In this document: positions 24,889 through 36,329 of the stretch, in pieces
Position numbering within the stretch: position 1 is the first letter of the stretch
How the letters are laid out: every line of letters begins with the position of its first letter
NCBI GenBank assembly: GCA_028023455.1
Contig: JAQFVV010006649.1
Location: 122,001-186,000, forward strand
Reading direction: 5' to 3'
Length of the DNA: 64,000 bases
DNA from: Epiperipatus broadwayi
Lineage: Eukaryota > Onychophora > Udeonychophora > Euonychophora > Peripatidae
Translations under genes and position numbers: made by a program
Notes under the pieces: model-generated
The model's input: the letters and a program-made list of their open reading frames with translations, nothing else
The model's database searches: none
Told to the model about the DNA's origin: nothing

Positions 24889-25218
24889 TTATTTATAGTC
24901 AAGTATGAATAGACTACATAGATCTGCATTTGAAAAGAAAATATTCTTCCCTGATTTAACCTTAGGCAACAAATTTCGCAACCAAATTGGCGCCAATCCA
25001 TCTGATACATTCATGTATTCAATGTAGCATGATACGACAACACAAAATACTATATTGTCAGGAATGTACATCTGAACAATAAGTAGAAATAGAGAAGACA
25101 TTGACTCTCCACCAACAGGAATGTGACATCTGTTGGCAAGTAGAACAATAAACAAAAAACTCCATAGGAATGGACTGCGGTCTTCTGCCGACTTATAAAC
25201 CCATCCATAGGCAAACAT
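24889..25218 (-). CDS. 109-aa membrane-protein-like open frame in the 3' LTR
   Basis: The same 109-residue protein is encoded in both LTRs (see 27538-27867). Residues 17-28 (FLWSFLFIVLLA) and about 43-66 (LFLLIVQMYIPDNIVFCVVV) are hydrophobic. Residues 75-86 read LAPIWLRNLLPK. The order hydrophobic helix, short P-containing loop, second helix, then a basic (M/L)-AP-x-W-x-R segment resembles the M2-M3 region of Cys-loop ligand-gated channels such as nicotinic receptors. It could be a captured host exon. I infer this from pattern only. Identity between the copies reflects recent insertion and is not proof of selection. No ribosome-start or splice evidence beyond the open frame. Confidence 0.35.
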   Translation of the reverse strand: MFAYGWVYKSAEDRSPFLWSFLFIVLLANRCHIPVGGESMSSLFLLIVQMYIPDNIVFCVVVSCYIEYMNVSDGLAPIWLRNLLPKVKSGKNIFFSNADLCSLFILDYK

Positions 25219-26124
25219 AGGGTGTGTGGCATATATCTATAATCCTGCCCGTAGCGGACCTCATACTACATCTACTAATTACACAAATATATCCAATCCA
25301 TTGAACCAATTCAACTACGAAATGAATAACCTAAGATTACCCTCCCTTAATACAACTTTACAAAACTATATAGCCATTCACGCCCGACTTAATTTTAACA
25401 TTTAAATACGTTCGCACAGATTTGTTTAAAAATGTTGGGTATAGATCGATTACATAGATTCCACGGTCAAAAACATTTCAAAATAAACATAAACGATCAA
25501 AATACAAAATTATTGATACCGACAATCGCAGAGGGAAACTTATAAGTAACCCAATAGTATTCACCATAAGATACTTGCGTTGTCACCAATAACTTAAAAG
25601 ACATCCGAATAAATACATTTTAGATACTCACCGTAAGGTATCATTATTTATCGAATGCCTATATATTTTGATCAAATATGAAAACCAAAATATAATTAAC
25701 CGCAAACGAATCCATGCAAGCGTCTATAAACAACTTAAATTTCATACATTTAAATAATCTTTACAATAAGGAAAAAAAAATGGAAATGATGTTTATCAAT
25801 CGGAAAACATATAAAATTAAACATTATTAATTTGATTTAAAAACTTACAAAAGTCAGATAAGAGTCCGTTTTAACATTTCAGTTGGCTTGTTTATCAATT
25901 TGTAAAACTTGACGAAAGTTCTTAATTGATTTTAACAATTGTTCATTTCATATAGCTTATGGTAGAAGAGTCCAGGCCTCTGCTTTCAATTCCTGCGACG
26001 CCTCCGTTGGAAGGTAATGTTCTGAAGATGGCAATAGCTGGTTCAAGGTATCACAGTCTTTTCATTTTTTTTTATAGAGAGTGTGGTATGTGCGTCATAC
26101 CACATCTCTCAAACACACAACGCT

Positions 26125-26161
26125 GGAACTGTCAGAAAAAAACTGTATTTCCCTTTTTATA
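26125..26161 (-). promoter_or_regulatory. TATA box and initiator in the 3' LTR
   Basis: On the minus strand TATAAAAAGGG (26161-26151) is followed about 30 bases later by CTGACAGTTCC (26135-26125), an initiator-like ACAGT context, the spacing expected for RNA polymerase II. Start near 26132. A hairpin (GTGGTATG, loop, CATACCAC; about 26082-26104) would lie ~30-50 bases into the transcript. It divides the LTR into U3 of ~490 bp and R-U5 of ~1.68 kb. Confidence 0.6.
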
Positions 26162-26625
26162 TTATCCACAAGGATTCAATGAACAAAACGTCACTAGTCT
26201 ATCACTTTCGTTAGGGTCCGAGCCAAGGCTTAGTGCTTCCATTGGTCAAGCTAAAATTTCTTTCTTCTCTTATCTAACTTTTCATCTGACTTTTTAATTA
26301 CACAGCTTTTAGATAATTAATAAACAATCATTTCCATTTACAGATTACAGGAATTAATTAATACCTGTTTTTACTTTAACTTACGTTATTTTTTTATTAA
26401 AATATTTTTATATTTCAATCTGGTATTTTTTTTATTAAAAAAAATACGTTCAGATACTTTTTTTTTTTGTTTATGAAAAAAATATTTTTAAAGTTTAGCA
26501 TCTGTGCGAATGTATATACGTATAACAAACATTTTTAATTTTAGCGTTTAGTTTTTTACTCTTATTTGCGAACTTGTAAGTTTTTATTTTAAATTAATGT
26601 AACGACATATTTATGTATCGTTACA

Positions 26626-27158
26626 TATCAGTAAACTTCCTCAAAAAACAAAAACATTAAAAAAAAAAAAATTTACTTAGTGTTAGTAATTACGTTACAC
26701 AAATTTGTTATATATGAAATTTCAAAAGGACAAAACTTTTTTTAAAAGACAAAACAGTAATTACAAATATAATGATAAAAAAAAAAGTTGACTGATGATT
26801 CCTTACTACCAGCTAAATTTCTGCCCCCTCCCTTCCAAGTTTCATTTCTCCTACCTTTAAGTATTATTTAGGCAAGTTAAACGATTAGATTTTAAACAAG
26901 ACTTTTAAAAAAAAATTATGATTTATATTTATTAATTACGTTTTATTTATTACTTTTTATTCCTCGAATTTATCTCTACATATGCGCAATTTTTCGACTG
27001 GCAGTACCTTTAAGACAAAATTTCAAAGTGTAACTCCACGTCAATACAACAAATCTATTTATACTATTTCAGAAAAAAAATTTACGGGCATGATTCACTT
27101 TTAAAATTCTCAGGGCACTCGTGTTTATTAAAGATCGGCCCAAGTTGGGTAGCCAGTT
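26626..27158 (-). other. 533-bp internal region of the giant-LTR element
   Basis: Non-coding. On the minus strand it starts with the primer-site-like sequence (27155-27137) and ends next to the 3' LTR with a short purine run (GAGGAAG, about 26639-26645), a weak polypurine tract. A C-rich patch lies at 26820-26860. No gag, pol or packaging protein is encoded, so any mobility needs another element's proteins. Confidence 0.7.
27137..27155 (-). promoter_or_regulatory. putative tRNA primer-binding site
   Basis: The minus strand reads TGGCTACCCAACTTGGGCC three bases after the LTR end. It begins with TGG, complementary to tRNA CCA, and is close to the primer sites for lysine tRNAs used by many Ty3/Gypsy elements. 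It fixes the element's orientation as minus. Confidence 0.6.
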
Positions 27159-29269
27159 TGTACCAATCGGAATGTAAGTGATGATCGAATCTAAATGCAA
27201 AAACAATATCTGCACTACAAGGGCGCCATCTAGGCATTTGAGCCTAGAAAAATTTATAAAGTAGGAAGATACGCGCTGTTAAGATTCCACTTTATTTAAA
27301 TATTCCGATCGTTAGCCCAAGTCACTAGCTCAGTGGAGACGCAGAGATAAAAATCTATATCTTAATTTATATCTTAAATATCAAAGAGTAAAAGCCACTG
27401 CCAGAAATTAACATATAAAAATATTTATTTACGCACATATAAAATAATATTTAAATTTTGAGGAATAAGTTTAACATTTTAGATTTTTATATTAACTTTT
27501 AATTTTACATTTAACTAAGTTTCAATGAGTTTAATTATTATTTATAGTCAAGTATGAATAGACTACATAGATCTGCATTTGAAAAGAAAATATTCTTCCC
27601 TGATTTAACCTTAGGCAACAAATTTCGCAACCAAATTGGCGCCAATCCATCTGATACATTCATGTATTCAATGTAGCATGATACGACAACACAAAATACT
27701 ATATTGTCAGGAATGTACATCTGAACAATAAGTAGAAATAGAGAAGACATTGACTCTCCACCAACAGGAATGTGACATCTGTTGGCAAGTAGAACAATAA
27801 ACAAAAAACTCCATAGGAATGGACTGCGGTCTTCTGCTGACTTATAAACCCATCCATAGGCAAACATAGGGTGTGTGGCGTATATCTATAATCCTGCCCG
27901 TAGCGGACCTCATACTACATCTACTAATTACACAAATATATCCAATCCATTGAACCAATTCAACTACGAAATGAATAACCTAAGATTACCCTCCCTTAAT
28001 ACAACTTTACAAAACTATATAGCCATTCACGCCCGACTTAATTTTAACATTTAAATACGTTCGCACAGATTTGTTTAAAAATGTTGGGTATAGATCGATT
28101 ACATAGATTCCACGGTCAAAAACATTTCAAAATAAACGATCAAAATACAAAATTATTGATACCGACAATCGCAGAGGGAAACTTATAAGTAACCCAATAG
28201 TATTCACCATAAGATACTTGCGTTGTCACCAATAACTTAAAAGACATCCGAATAAATACATTTTAGATACTCACCGTAAGGTATCATTATTTATCGAATG
28301 TCTATATATTTTGATCAAATATGAAAACCAAAATATAATTAACCGCAAACGAATCCATGCAAGCGTCTATAAACAACTTAAATTTCATACATTTAAATAA
28401 TCTTTACAATAAGGAAAAAAAAATGGAAATGATGTTTATCAATCGGAAAACATATAAAATTAAACATTATTAATTTGATTTAAAAACTTACAAAAGTCAG
28501 ATAAGAGTCCGTTTTAACATTTCAGTTGGCTTGTTTATCAATTTGTAAAACTTGACGAAAGTTCTTAATTGATTTTAACAATTGTTCATTTCATATAGCT
28601 TATGGTAGAAGAGTCCAGGCCTCTGCTTTCAATTCCCGCGACGCCTCCGTTGGAAGGTAATGTTCTGGAGATGGCAATAGCTGGTTCAAGGTATCACAGT
28701 CTTTTCATTTTTTTTTATAGAGAGTGTGGTATGTGCGTCATACCACATCTCTCAAACACACAACGCTGGAACTGTCAGAAAAAAACTGTATTTCCCTTTT
28801 TATATTATCCACAAGGATTCAATGAACAAAACGTCACTAGTCTATCACTTTCGTTAGGGTCCGAGCCAAGGCTTAGTGCTTCCATTGGTCAAGCTAAAAT
28901 TTCTTTCTTCTCTTATCTAACTTTTCATCTGACTTTTTAATTACACAGCTTTTAGATAATTAATAAACAATCATTTCCATTTACAGATTACAGGAATTAA
29001 TTAATACCTGTTTTTACTTTAACTTACGTTATTTTTTTATTAAAATATTTTTCTATTTCAATCTGGTATTTTTTTTTATTAAAAAAAATACGTTCAGATA
29101 CTTTTTTTTTTTGTTTATGAAAAAAATATTTTTAAAGTTTAGCATCTGTGCGAATGTATATACGTATAACAAACATTTTTAATTTTAGCGTTTAGTTTTT
29201 TACTCTTATTTGCGAACTTGTAAGTTTTTATTTTAAATTAATGTAACGACATATTTATGTATCATTACA
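27159..29269 (-). repeat. 5' LTR of the giant-LTR element
   Basis: 2111-bp partner of 24455-26625. It lacks the ~67-bp tandem duplication found there, so it is probably the ancestral form. Its TATA box is at 28804-28794 on the minus strand, placed as in the other copy. As the upstream LTR it would supply the transcript start. Confidence 0.85.
27538..27867 (-). CDS. 109-aa membrane-protein-like open frame in the 5' LTR
   Basis: Identical protein to 24889-25218; the nucleotide copies differ by one synonymous change within it (GCC versus GCT-type codon near 27838). In this LTR it would lie about 930 bases downstream of the predicted transcript start, so it could be translated only after splicing or reinitiation. 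The possible similarity to Cys-loop receptor M2-M3 and the reservations are as described for the other copy. Confidence 0.35.
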   Translation of the reverse strand: MFAYGWVYKSAEDRSPFLWSFLFIVLLANRCHIPVGGESMSSLFLLIVQMYIPDNIVFCVVVSCYIEYMNVSDGLAPIWLRNLLPKVKSGKNIFFSNADLCSLFILDYK

Positions 29270-32008
29270 ATATATAATTTTAAAATATTTATGAAAACTC
29301 TTATGTTATATTTTGTCAATATCACAATAACATATTTGTGATAACTGATAGAGAAATTGAGATGGTTACATATAACTTGTGTTCTTTAAAATTTTTTGCA
29401 ACCAAAGAGGTAGACACTGTTGAGCATCAAAGAAATGACTAATTTCTAAGATGAATTGTGAAGTCATGCTAAAATAATTAAATGCAATAGTATTGACTGT
29501 TAAGACACACAAAAAGGTACCATTGAATGTAAACTAAAGTCATGAGAGTTATTTGGATTTGATTGTTCTATTTTCTGTGCTAATGGAGGATTTTTCATTG
29601 TTTTGAGGCTTATCACAACATTGTTCCCAACTATTTTATGCTAATATTTGTCAGTCCAGAAGTCTCAAAAGTGAACCAGGCATAATTTCTGAGATGATGT
29701 GTGTTTAGTAGACTCTAAATCTCCATAACTCAGTCATGTTTTAGTTAAATATATGGTATTCATTTATGTGTGGATTTCTTGATGTTATTCTTTGCTTGGG
29801 CTAGTTCTCTTGGTGTTCATGTTACATGATATACACATTGTCAGTGAGGAATTTCGTGTCCATCTCAGCATTATGAGTGAATGATCAAATTCAGTAAATA
29901 ACTTCAAGTGAATTTATAAATATATACATATATTGTAACTATCTGGTTTAGTAAAAAATAAGTAGAAATAAACACAGTCATAAATTTGTAATATTTTTCT
30001 ACACAATCCTGGAATAATAAAGGGTTAAATAACTCTGAATTTAAAATAAAATTCCATTATGAAATAAAGATTTTAAAAGGTCTAATAAAAATTAATATTT
30101 TTATTCCGATTTTGAAATTTTTAAAAAAGTATGTTTTATATTTAAAATAGAACTGATAATTATAAATATTTCTATTATCTATTCTTTTTGAAAAATCTTT
30201 TAATTAAAACTTATATAAATATCTTTTTTAATTAATGCTTGTATGCATGTAGATCACATCTTTGCTAAAATTGCAAGGTTGCTTTCAAAAGTAGCTTTTA
30301 ATTAAAAGGGATTTGAAAGTATTAGTGATCTTTTTGAACAGATGAGAGGAAAAACTTTTTAATTAAATGTCTTATCACCCCAAACCAATTTTATAAAAGC
30401 ACTGATAAAAAATATCTGCAAAGTTTGGATAATAATTTTTTTGAAGACAGTTGTCTTGCTAGCTGCAAAGATTGGCTAAATATTTTGTTGTTAACTGTAC
30501 CAGAGAGTGAGCACAGTAAAGCTATCTGCAGAGATGACTACCAGAATTATACAGAGGACTATCATGAAGATATAAGAATGCAAGGAAGCATCTTGCTGAA
30601 GTTTTGAATCATGAAGCTGACTTACTTCTATATTCACTAGTCTGATTAAATATGGAGAAGACAGTTTGCTGGCCTGAAGTCTGCAAGTCTGAGACAGAAG
30701 AGAAACTAAATCAAGACCAACTTACCTGGATTATAACTTCCTGATTATGATTTTCCTGAACTGGTTTCCATCAAGAGAAACCATCAGTTGATAAAGTAGT
30801 TATATGTATGCTACTGTGTCTATATCCAGAGAAGCACAGATAAACATATATACAGTGAATTATATATTTTTTAATATTCCTTAAAAAGGATATTTTAACT
30901 TAGTAACTTAAAATAAAACAAATAAGTAATTTGTTTGAGTCATACATCTAAAAGACAGATGATTTGCTATATATATTTTATAAAGAAATTATTTTCATAT
31001 TCCTTAGTGGGGATGACATTTTAACAACTAATAGATAGATATAAAATATTAGTTTAAAATCATTTATTAAAGGTGAAAAAAAGGTCTAAATTTATATTTA
31101 TAATTTTTTTTAAAAATGTTATAATTAAGAGTCAAGAAAAAGATTTCCAATATATTTTAGACTATAAAAAGAAAGACATTTAAAATCAATTAACAATCAA
31201 CTGTCAAAAATTTATTTTAAAGAAAAAAGACTATAAATCAGCAAAGAGAATTAATTGTGAAAATAATCTTTAATAACTTATTATTGTGTCAAATTGAATA
31301 TATGGTATAAACAATTTTTATGTGCACATACATATATTTATGATGATTGAAATATAGTCATGTACTGCACTTGGTGTGTGTAGATATAAAATGCATGTTA
31401 GACACATTTAGATAAAAATTAATGTAATTCTATTATTTTGTTAAATTCAAATGTTATGTAAATCAATTAATATATTCCACTGACATGCAGATAATATATG
31501 CATTTATAGAAACCTATTAAGAAGTATGTAATCAATGTAATAACTTGAAATTTGTATATTAATCTTGTAAATCACAATGTGATAACTTTTATTATTGTAT
31601 ATTATTCAAAAACAGAAGCCTGATTCTACAGACCTTAATATCATTTATTTATTTTTTATTGTTAATAAACTTGTGTTCAATTATGAAAATTATTCCAATG
31701 ATTCTAAATATTTTTACGTTTCCATCATCTCTTGATCACAAACAGTAATAAAGCTTATGTTCACTGAATAGATTCAAGCACATGATGGATATATAAATGG
31801 GGGTGTATTTAGTGCTTCAGGAGCATTCCAATATAACATTGACTTGGTTTTGGCACAAAGATTATATTCTTCAATGCTCCTGCACTACATTTTGTTTTAT
31901 TTTAGTCACAGAAATTATGTTTACATTAACGGTACTAAGTGACCAAAGCATTGATGATGATCAGATGTTTTAATGTCCCAGCATTATTGTTTGATGATTA
32001 TGTATTCT
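29270..32008. other. mostly featureless stretch after the giant-LTR insertion
   Basis: The first ~230 bases look like the displaced tail of Gypsy-2 (ATKEVDTVEHQRND near 29400). A block with more G+C and fewer homopolymers at 30430-30840 contains a 60-codon open frame (30425-30607, plus) with no recognisable motif. It could be a noncoding exon or an old repeat. A short hairpin (CAGGAGCATT against AATGCTCCTG) spans 31818-31885. Confidence 0.4.
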
Positions 32009-32295
32009 GATGGATGAGCACTTTATACCTCTAAATTAATGGTTAAATAATTGCCACAAGCTAGCAATGGCTCAATAGTTAGCCTGGCATACCAGTCTCC
32101 AGATTGACTGTTGATTTATTCTATTAATTTATATTGATTTCCTCTGATGAATCATTCATGATGATGAATGGTTGAAGTTCTGAGTATTACTTATATTTAT
32201 TATAATGCTGGTTGATGGTTAATTATTATGGTTGCTCTGAAGAGTGACTGGCTGATCTCTCAGAGATATTGATCTCATGCTCTCTTTGAATATAT
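32009..32295 (+). repeat. dispersed repeat family B, copy 1
   Basis: Alignable by eye to 34376-34680. Shared order: ATGGAT.AGCACTT, CCACAAGCT.GCAA.GGCT, TTGATTTATT, AATCATTCA.GATGATGAAT, CTTATA.TTATTATAATGCTG, GGCTGATCTCTCAGAG and CTCTTTGA. Non-coding, roughly 70 percent alike, an old interspersed repeat of unknown class. The AATCATTCAT/ATGATGAAT portion forms an internal hairpin. Confidence 0.6.
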
Positions 32296-34375
32296 AAAAT
32301 TACTTATATATTTTTTATTATTACTTTAATAATAAATACTTTGGATTAGTAAATATTTCTTTAATATCATCTTTATTATACTTTTTGTAAATATTTTATT
32401 TTAAATTGACTGTGTATGATGATGATTTATCATCATCCCAGGTTCACTAATGATCATTTCCTTCCACCCTGATCATTACTCTATCCCATTACTATATATA
32501 TATTGTAACAAGTTTGCTACATAGTTGCACTAAAAAAATAATTAGATAATTGGCAGCATGTTCTTCAGGTTTGAGTATAAAAAATAATTAATTAATGGCA
32601 AAAATAATATTTAATTTTTCTATCCATATTTTTTAACTGGTCTTCATTTAACTAAACATTTTAAGTCCCGATATAATATTATCACAATTCTCAAATATTA
32701 CATATATTTAAGAGTATTTTTTTTAAAAAAGAAAAGAATGATGAACAAAACAAGATTTTAATACATTTGTAAATTTTATTTTTAATTAATCAGAGGTATT
32801 TTATTTATTTCTCTTTAATAAAAAAAGAAAAATCAAATCAGTGCAATTAACTGATTATCTTTTCTTTTCTTTTTTTACAAGAAAATTTTGTTTTCAGTTA
32901 TAAAGGAATATCAAGAATTTTAGAATGCTAATTTAAGTTCTTGACTTGTTTTCAATATCTATGATTAAGAAGAGGATTGGCTGAATAACCATATTTATGA
33001 AATTTTATCTAATTGGTAGTCATGAATTGGCTTGTGGTACAAGATTATTCTAGAAAAATATATATGTGGGAGTGTGAATAAGTGATATAACCAAGTTTCT
33101 GGAAAGGGTATGCCTAACTTAACTGTTGAAGAAAAAGCAATTACATCCTAACTTAGCTGTTGTAGAAAAATCAGTGAAGTCTTTACTGAGTTGTGGTATA
33201 ATACAGCAAAAAACTTTACCAAGCTATTGAATAAAATAGCAGAAGTTTTTTATCAAGCTTTTTTTTCATACTATGAGTTTAGCACAATAATGCTTTGTGC
33301 AATGAAAATCATGTACTAGATATGGCTAAAAGCTAGGGCTCACCTTCCTTCATGTAACCTCCCTTCATAAGAATAAAAATGTAGAGAAGGTACTACCCTA
33401 AAGTAGTCTGCAACTTTTCCATCAACCAAGAGCATGAGTTTGTCTGTATCAGTCAAATTTTCTATTTTTTGTTTACCTAGAATTGCTACAGATCATGCAA
33501 ATGACACCTTAACTATGAACAAGTCCAAAAAGGCTTCAAGGAGAAGCTCAATTGTAAAAAAAAAAACTGGAAATGGCAACTGAAAAGGATTCCATAAACA
33601 CCAAAGCCATGATTAATGATATTAGTATTTTTTGGGTGTGTGCACATTATATTTTTATTAATAGAAAATTTGCTTTTTGTTTTGTAAATATATGTTTTTT
33701 GTGTAATAATTAACAATGTTAAATAATTCCATTAAGTAAAATGGTGAAACATTCTTTTTTTGTAAAATCCAGTCAATTTTCTCTTACTAGTGGTAAAATA
33801 GCTTTTAGTATATATATATAATCTGCTGTAAATGTAAAAAAAAAAACTTGTACTCTCAATGTGTACTCTGCATAGAATCAAAGATTATCTTTGATTTTGA
33901 AAATATTTAACAAATTCTTTGTTACTTTTAAAGAAAGAACCTAATCAATTTAAAGTTAATCCATAAATAAAAATTAATTGGTTGGTTAATATAATTTTTG
34001 TGAAAATGTATTTTTTTTTTTTTTTTTTGATGAAATGAGTGCTTTAAATGTCATATTATCATTTCATCTTTTTGGTTGTTGATAATTAAATATTAAATAA
34101 TTGTTTTAAAAAAATATTTTTTATTAGTCTTAATTTCTTTATGTGTGACCTTATATCATGACAACTTATATTCTAGGATTTAGTTTTTTTTCATGATCCC
34201 AATAAAACTAGTTAATTGTAAGTAGGGGAAGCCCATAATTTGTTTAAGGTTATTTATAATGAGCTAATTTATTTATTTCCCTCTTGCTCACAGCAATAAA
34301 TTGTAAGAGTTCTTGCTTTCTGAGCTAGATTCATGCATAATAGCTATATAGAATAAGAAGTGTATATATTTCATG
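32296..34375. other. gene-free stretch
   Basis: AT-rich. A less AT-rich block at 33290-33480 (GCTAGGGCTCACCTTCCTTC...) may be a repeat fragment, but I find no partner in the window. Confidence 0.4.
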
Positions 34376-34680
34376 TATGGATCAGCACTTAAGTTTATGC
34401 ATCCAACTAATGGTTTCAATAATCTGCCCCAAGCTGGCAAGGGCTAAATCATTGGCCTGGTCCATAGTAAACCCATTTTAATCCAGTCACCTGAATGACT
34501 ATTGATTTATTTTTTGTTAATCATTCAGAATGATGAATAAATATTCCTTATACTTATTTATAATGCTGATAAATTCTTCTTTAATTATACTTATAGTTAT
34601 TCTATTGAGTTAACTGGGCTGATCTCTCAGAGTGATCTATCATATCGTGTTCAACTCTTTGATATTAAATTTTACATTTT
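34376..34680 (+). repeat. dispersed repeat family B, copy 2
   Basis: Partner of 32009-32295, same orientation and order of landmarks, including GGGCTGATCTCTCAGAG at about 34617-34633. Confidence 0.6.
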
Positions 34681-34799
34681 TTTGCTTAAGGATAAATAAA
34701 CAATTCCTTAGATCCCTGATGGTTTAAAGACCATTTTTCCATAGAATTAGAAATTGCCATCCAACTGAGGACTGTTGATGATCACATACTGGTGACTAT

Positions 34800-35060
34800 C
34801 ATGCCAGGTATGACTCCACTTGATTTAATTCAATTTGGAAAGATCGAGAAAAGTAAAGTTTGGGAAGTGATTCAATATGACAGAGTCTGGCTGTTGGGAG
34901 GGGGCCCAGAGGTGTAAATCCTGGTTTTTTTGAGAGGGAGGGCTTGGATGAGGGTTCTGTGGGGATCGTTGCCAATGCTGATTTTCTCATTCACAAGGAG
35001 AAAAAAATGCTATTCATAGTGGTTTTAGCGTTATTGTTATAAACAATTTTATCCAAGTAT
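34800..35060. other. G-rich patch with open frames on both strands
   Basis: 34880-34970 is unusually G-rich (GGGAGGGGGCCCAGAGGTG). A plus-strand frame is open from about 34888 to a stop near 35041 (GVNPGFFEREGLDEGSVGIV), and the minus strand is open at 34990-34799. The composition resembles an imported element fragment, but I recognise no family. Confidence 0.3.
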
Positions 35061-35439
35061 TTTTGCAAAGTAAGCTGCAGTTTGGCCTAGTGATTTTAAT
35101 TGCAAGTGATTCACCCTATTTAAATTTATTATTTCCAATATTGTTATCTCCAAGTGTTTTCCTATTCTCAACTTATCCATTGCAAATTGGATTTCTCAAT
35201 ATTGTACTCCAAAAATGCTACTCATATTTAAATTCTAGACTTTACAAATAATTCCTAATTGTAACATTTATTTGTCTTTAATGGTTAATCTTCTCGTAGA
35301 TTAATGCTTTGAGTTTCCATGGGTTGATCAATTTCTGGAACTGCTATGGACAAAAAATTCAATGTGCCATTTCAAATCTCCATATTACACTATGTAAATC
35401 AATATTTACCTTGTAAAATATTTTATACTCAATAAAGTC

Positions 35440-35610
35440 ACACACCCTTTCCATATCCTTCCTGCCTTTTATATGTATCTATTTCCTTTCACCATGTTGC
35501 TCCTGAATTTCATTTAACTATGTAATCACTTCTTTGTAAACCTTTTTTAAAACTGTTATGTATTTATTATTTTGATGAATAAACCTTCATCACTGAGAAG
35601 AAAAAAAGTG
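35440..35610 (+). mobile_element. LINE 3' end, second copy
   Basis: It repeats the 3' end of the LINE at 17395-17595: CCCTTTCCAT, CACCATGTTGC, GTAATCACTTC, TTTGTAAACC, GATGAATAAACC, TTCATCACTGAGAAG and then an A/G tail. It is strongly 5'-truncated; nothing coding precedes it clearly. Confidence 0.7.
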
Positions 35611-35892
35611 ATTCAATACACAATTTTAAATATAAAAGGGAAAATATTTTTAGTGTGTGTGTGTCTGTTTACTGTGAAGAGGTTTTAAAACTAAGTCATA
35701 CATAAGATTAGTTGTTTTAATAGGTTTGCTATTAAAGAATTTTTCAATTTAAGGAAGAAAGTGATTTATTTGAGAAAGAGGATAACATTAGGAATCACGT
35801 TATTGATTGTCATATTTTAAAAAAGTGTTTTTTCTTTTTGTATAAAGAGATTTGAAGAGTTGTAGAAAAATATAAATTTAAATATAGAGTAG

Positions 35893-36249
35893 GTGAATTT
35901 AAAAATAAGAAAATTATGGATTGCCTTCATATCCCACAATGTATATATAATAGTCAGAAGGAAATTAGGCATGGCTGTGGTAGAGGGTACCATATATGAC
36001 AAAGTTTTTCATTTGAAATGTTTAATTAAGTCTAGGAGAAATGTAACAAGGGTATTGTTATGTAAATCATGTATAAATGTGATAAAAGAGGTGAAAAAAT
36101 GGTTTCTAAGTGTAGATAGTTTAAAGAATAAATCAGAAGAAATGGAGGCAAATGTAGTTAAGGAAGATAGAATAGAGATTGTATTTAGTGGAGTGACAAG
36201 ATATATGGATGACAAAATAAATGGGGCAATGGAGATAGCCAAAAAATAA
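35893..36249 (+). pseudogene. LINE ORF1, N-terminal part
   Basis: 118 open codons. Residues about 53-58 contain LLCKSCINVIKEVKKW, a Cys-x2-Cys pair followed by an amphipathic stretch. This fits the N-terminal PHD-like or coiled-coil region of CR1-type ORF1 proteins, though only one Cys pair is seen. It is followed within 80 bases by the esterase part, after a frameshift. Role in the family: RNA-binding chaperone of the LINE particle. Confidence 0.45.
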
Positions 36250-36329
36250 ATAAGATAGAGGTAGAAATAAAGGATGTAGAAGTAAGATTAGAATTATTAG
36301 AGTTGAAGTCTGAGCAAATCAAGGAATAA

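Larger units (their letters stand above)
24455..26625 (-). repeat. 3' LTR of the giant-LTR element
   Basis: It differs from the other LTR mainly by a ~67-bp internal tandem duplication at about 24640-24710 (repeat of a TATATCTTAA-containing block) and a 6-bp insertion at about 25490. Single-base changes occur near 25662, 25997, 26028 and 26619. Roughly 99 percent identical otherwise, by eye. Confidence 0.85.
24455..29269 (-). mobile_element. young non-autonomous LTR retrotransposon with giant LTRs (LARD-like)
   Basis: Two nearly identical direct repeats, 24455-26625 (2171 bp) and 27159-29269 (2111 bp), enclose 533 bp. Both repeats begin TGTACC and end TTACA, giving TG...CA ends on either strand. 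ATAT (24451-24454) and ATAT (29270-29273) form a 4-bp target duplication. On the minus strand, three bases after the 5' LTR (27159), the sequence TGGCTACCCAACTTGGGCC resembles a tRNA-Lys-type primer site. The interior has no gag or pol. The copies differ by a few substitutions plus two indels, so insertion was recent. The element lies in the integrase tail of Gypsy-2. A simple segmental duplication is less likely given the ends, target duplication and primer site. Confidence 0.8.

Noticed and set aside
25959-26297. 112-codon open frame on the plus strand, present again at 28602-28940
   Set aside because: It lies antisense to the promoter and R region of the giant LTR; the two copies are the same LTR, so repeated openness is not independent evidence. 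No family motif seen.
24455-29269. Plain tandem segmental duplication of a 2.1-kb unit
   Set aside because: TG...CA ends, a 4-bp target duplication, a tRNA-type primer site and placement inside a Gypsy integrase relic together favour a transposed LTR element.
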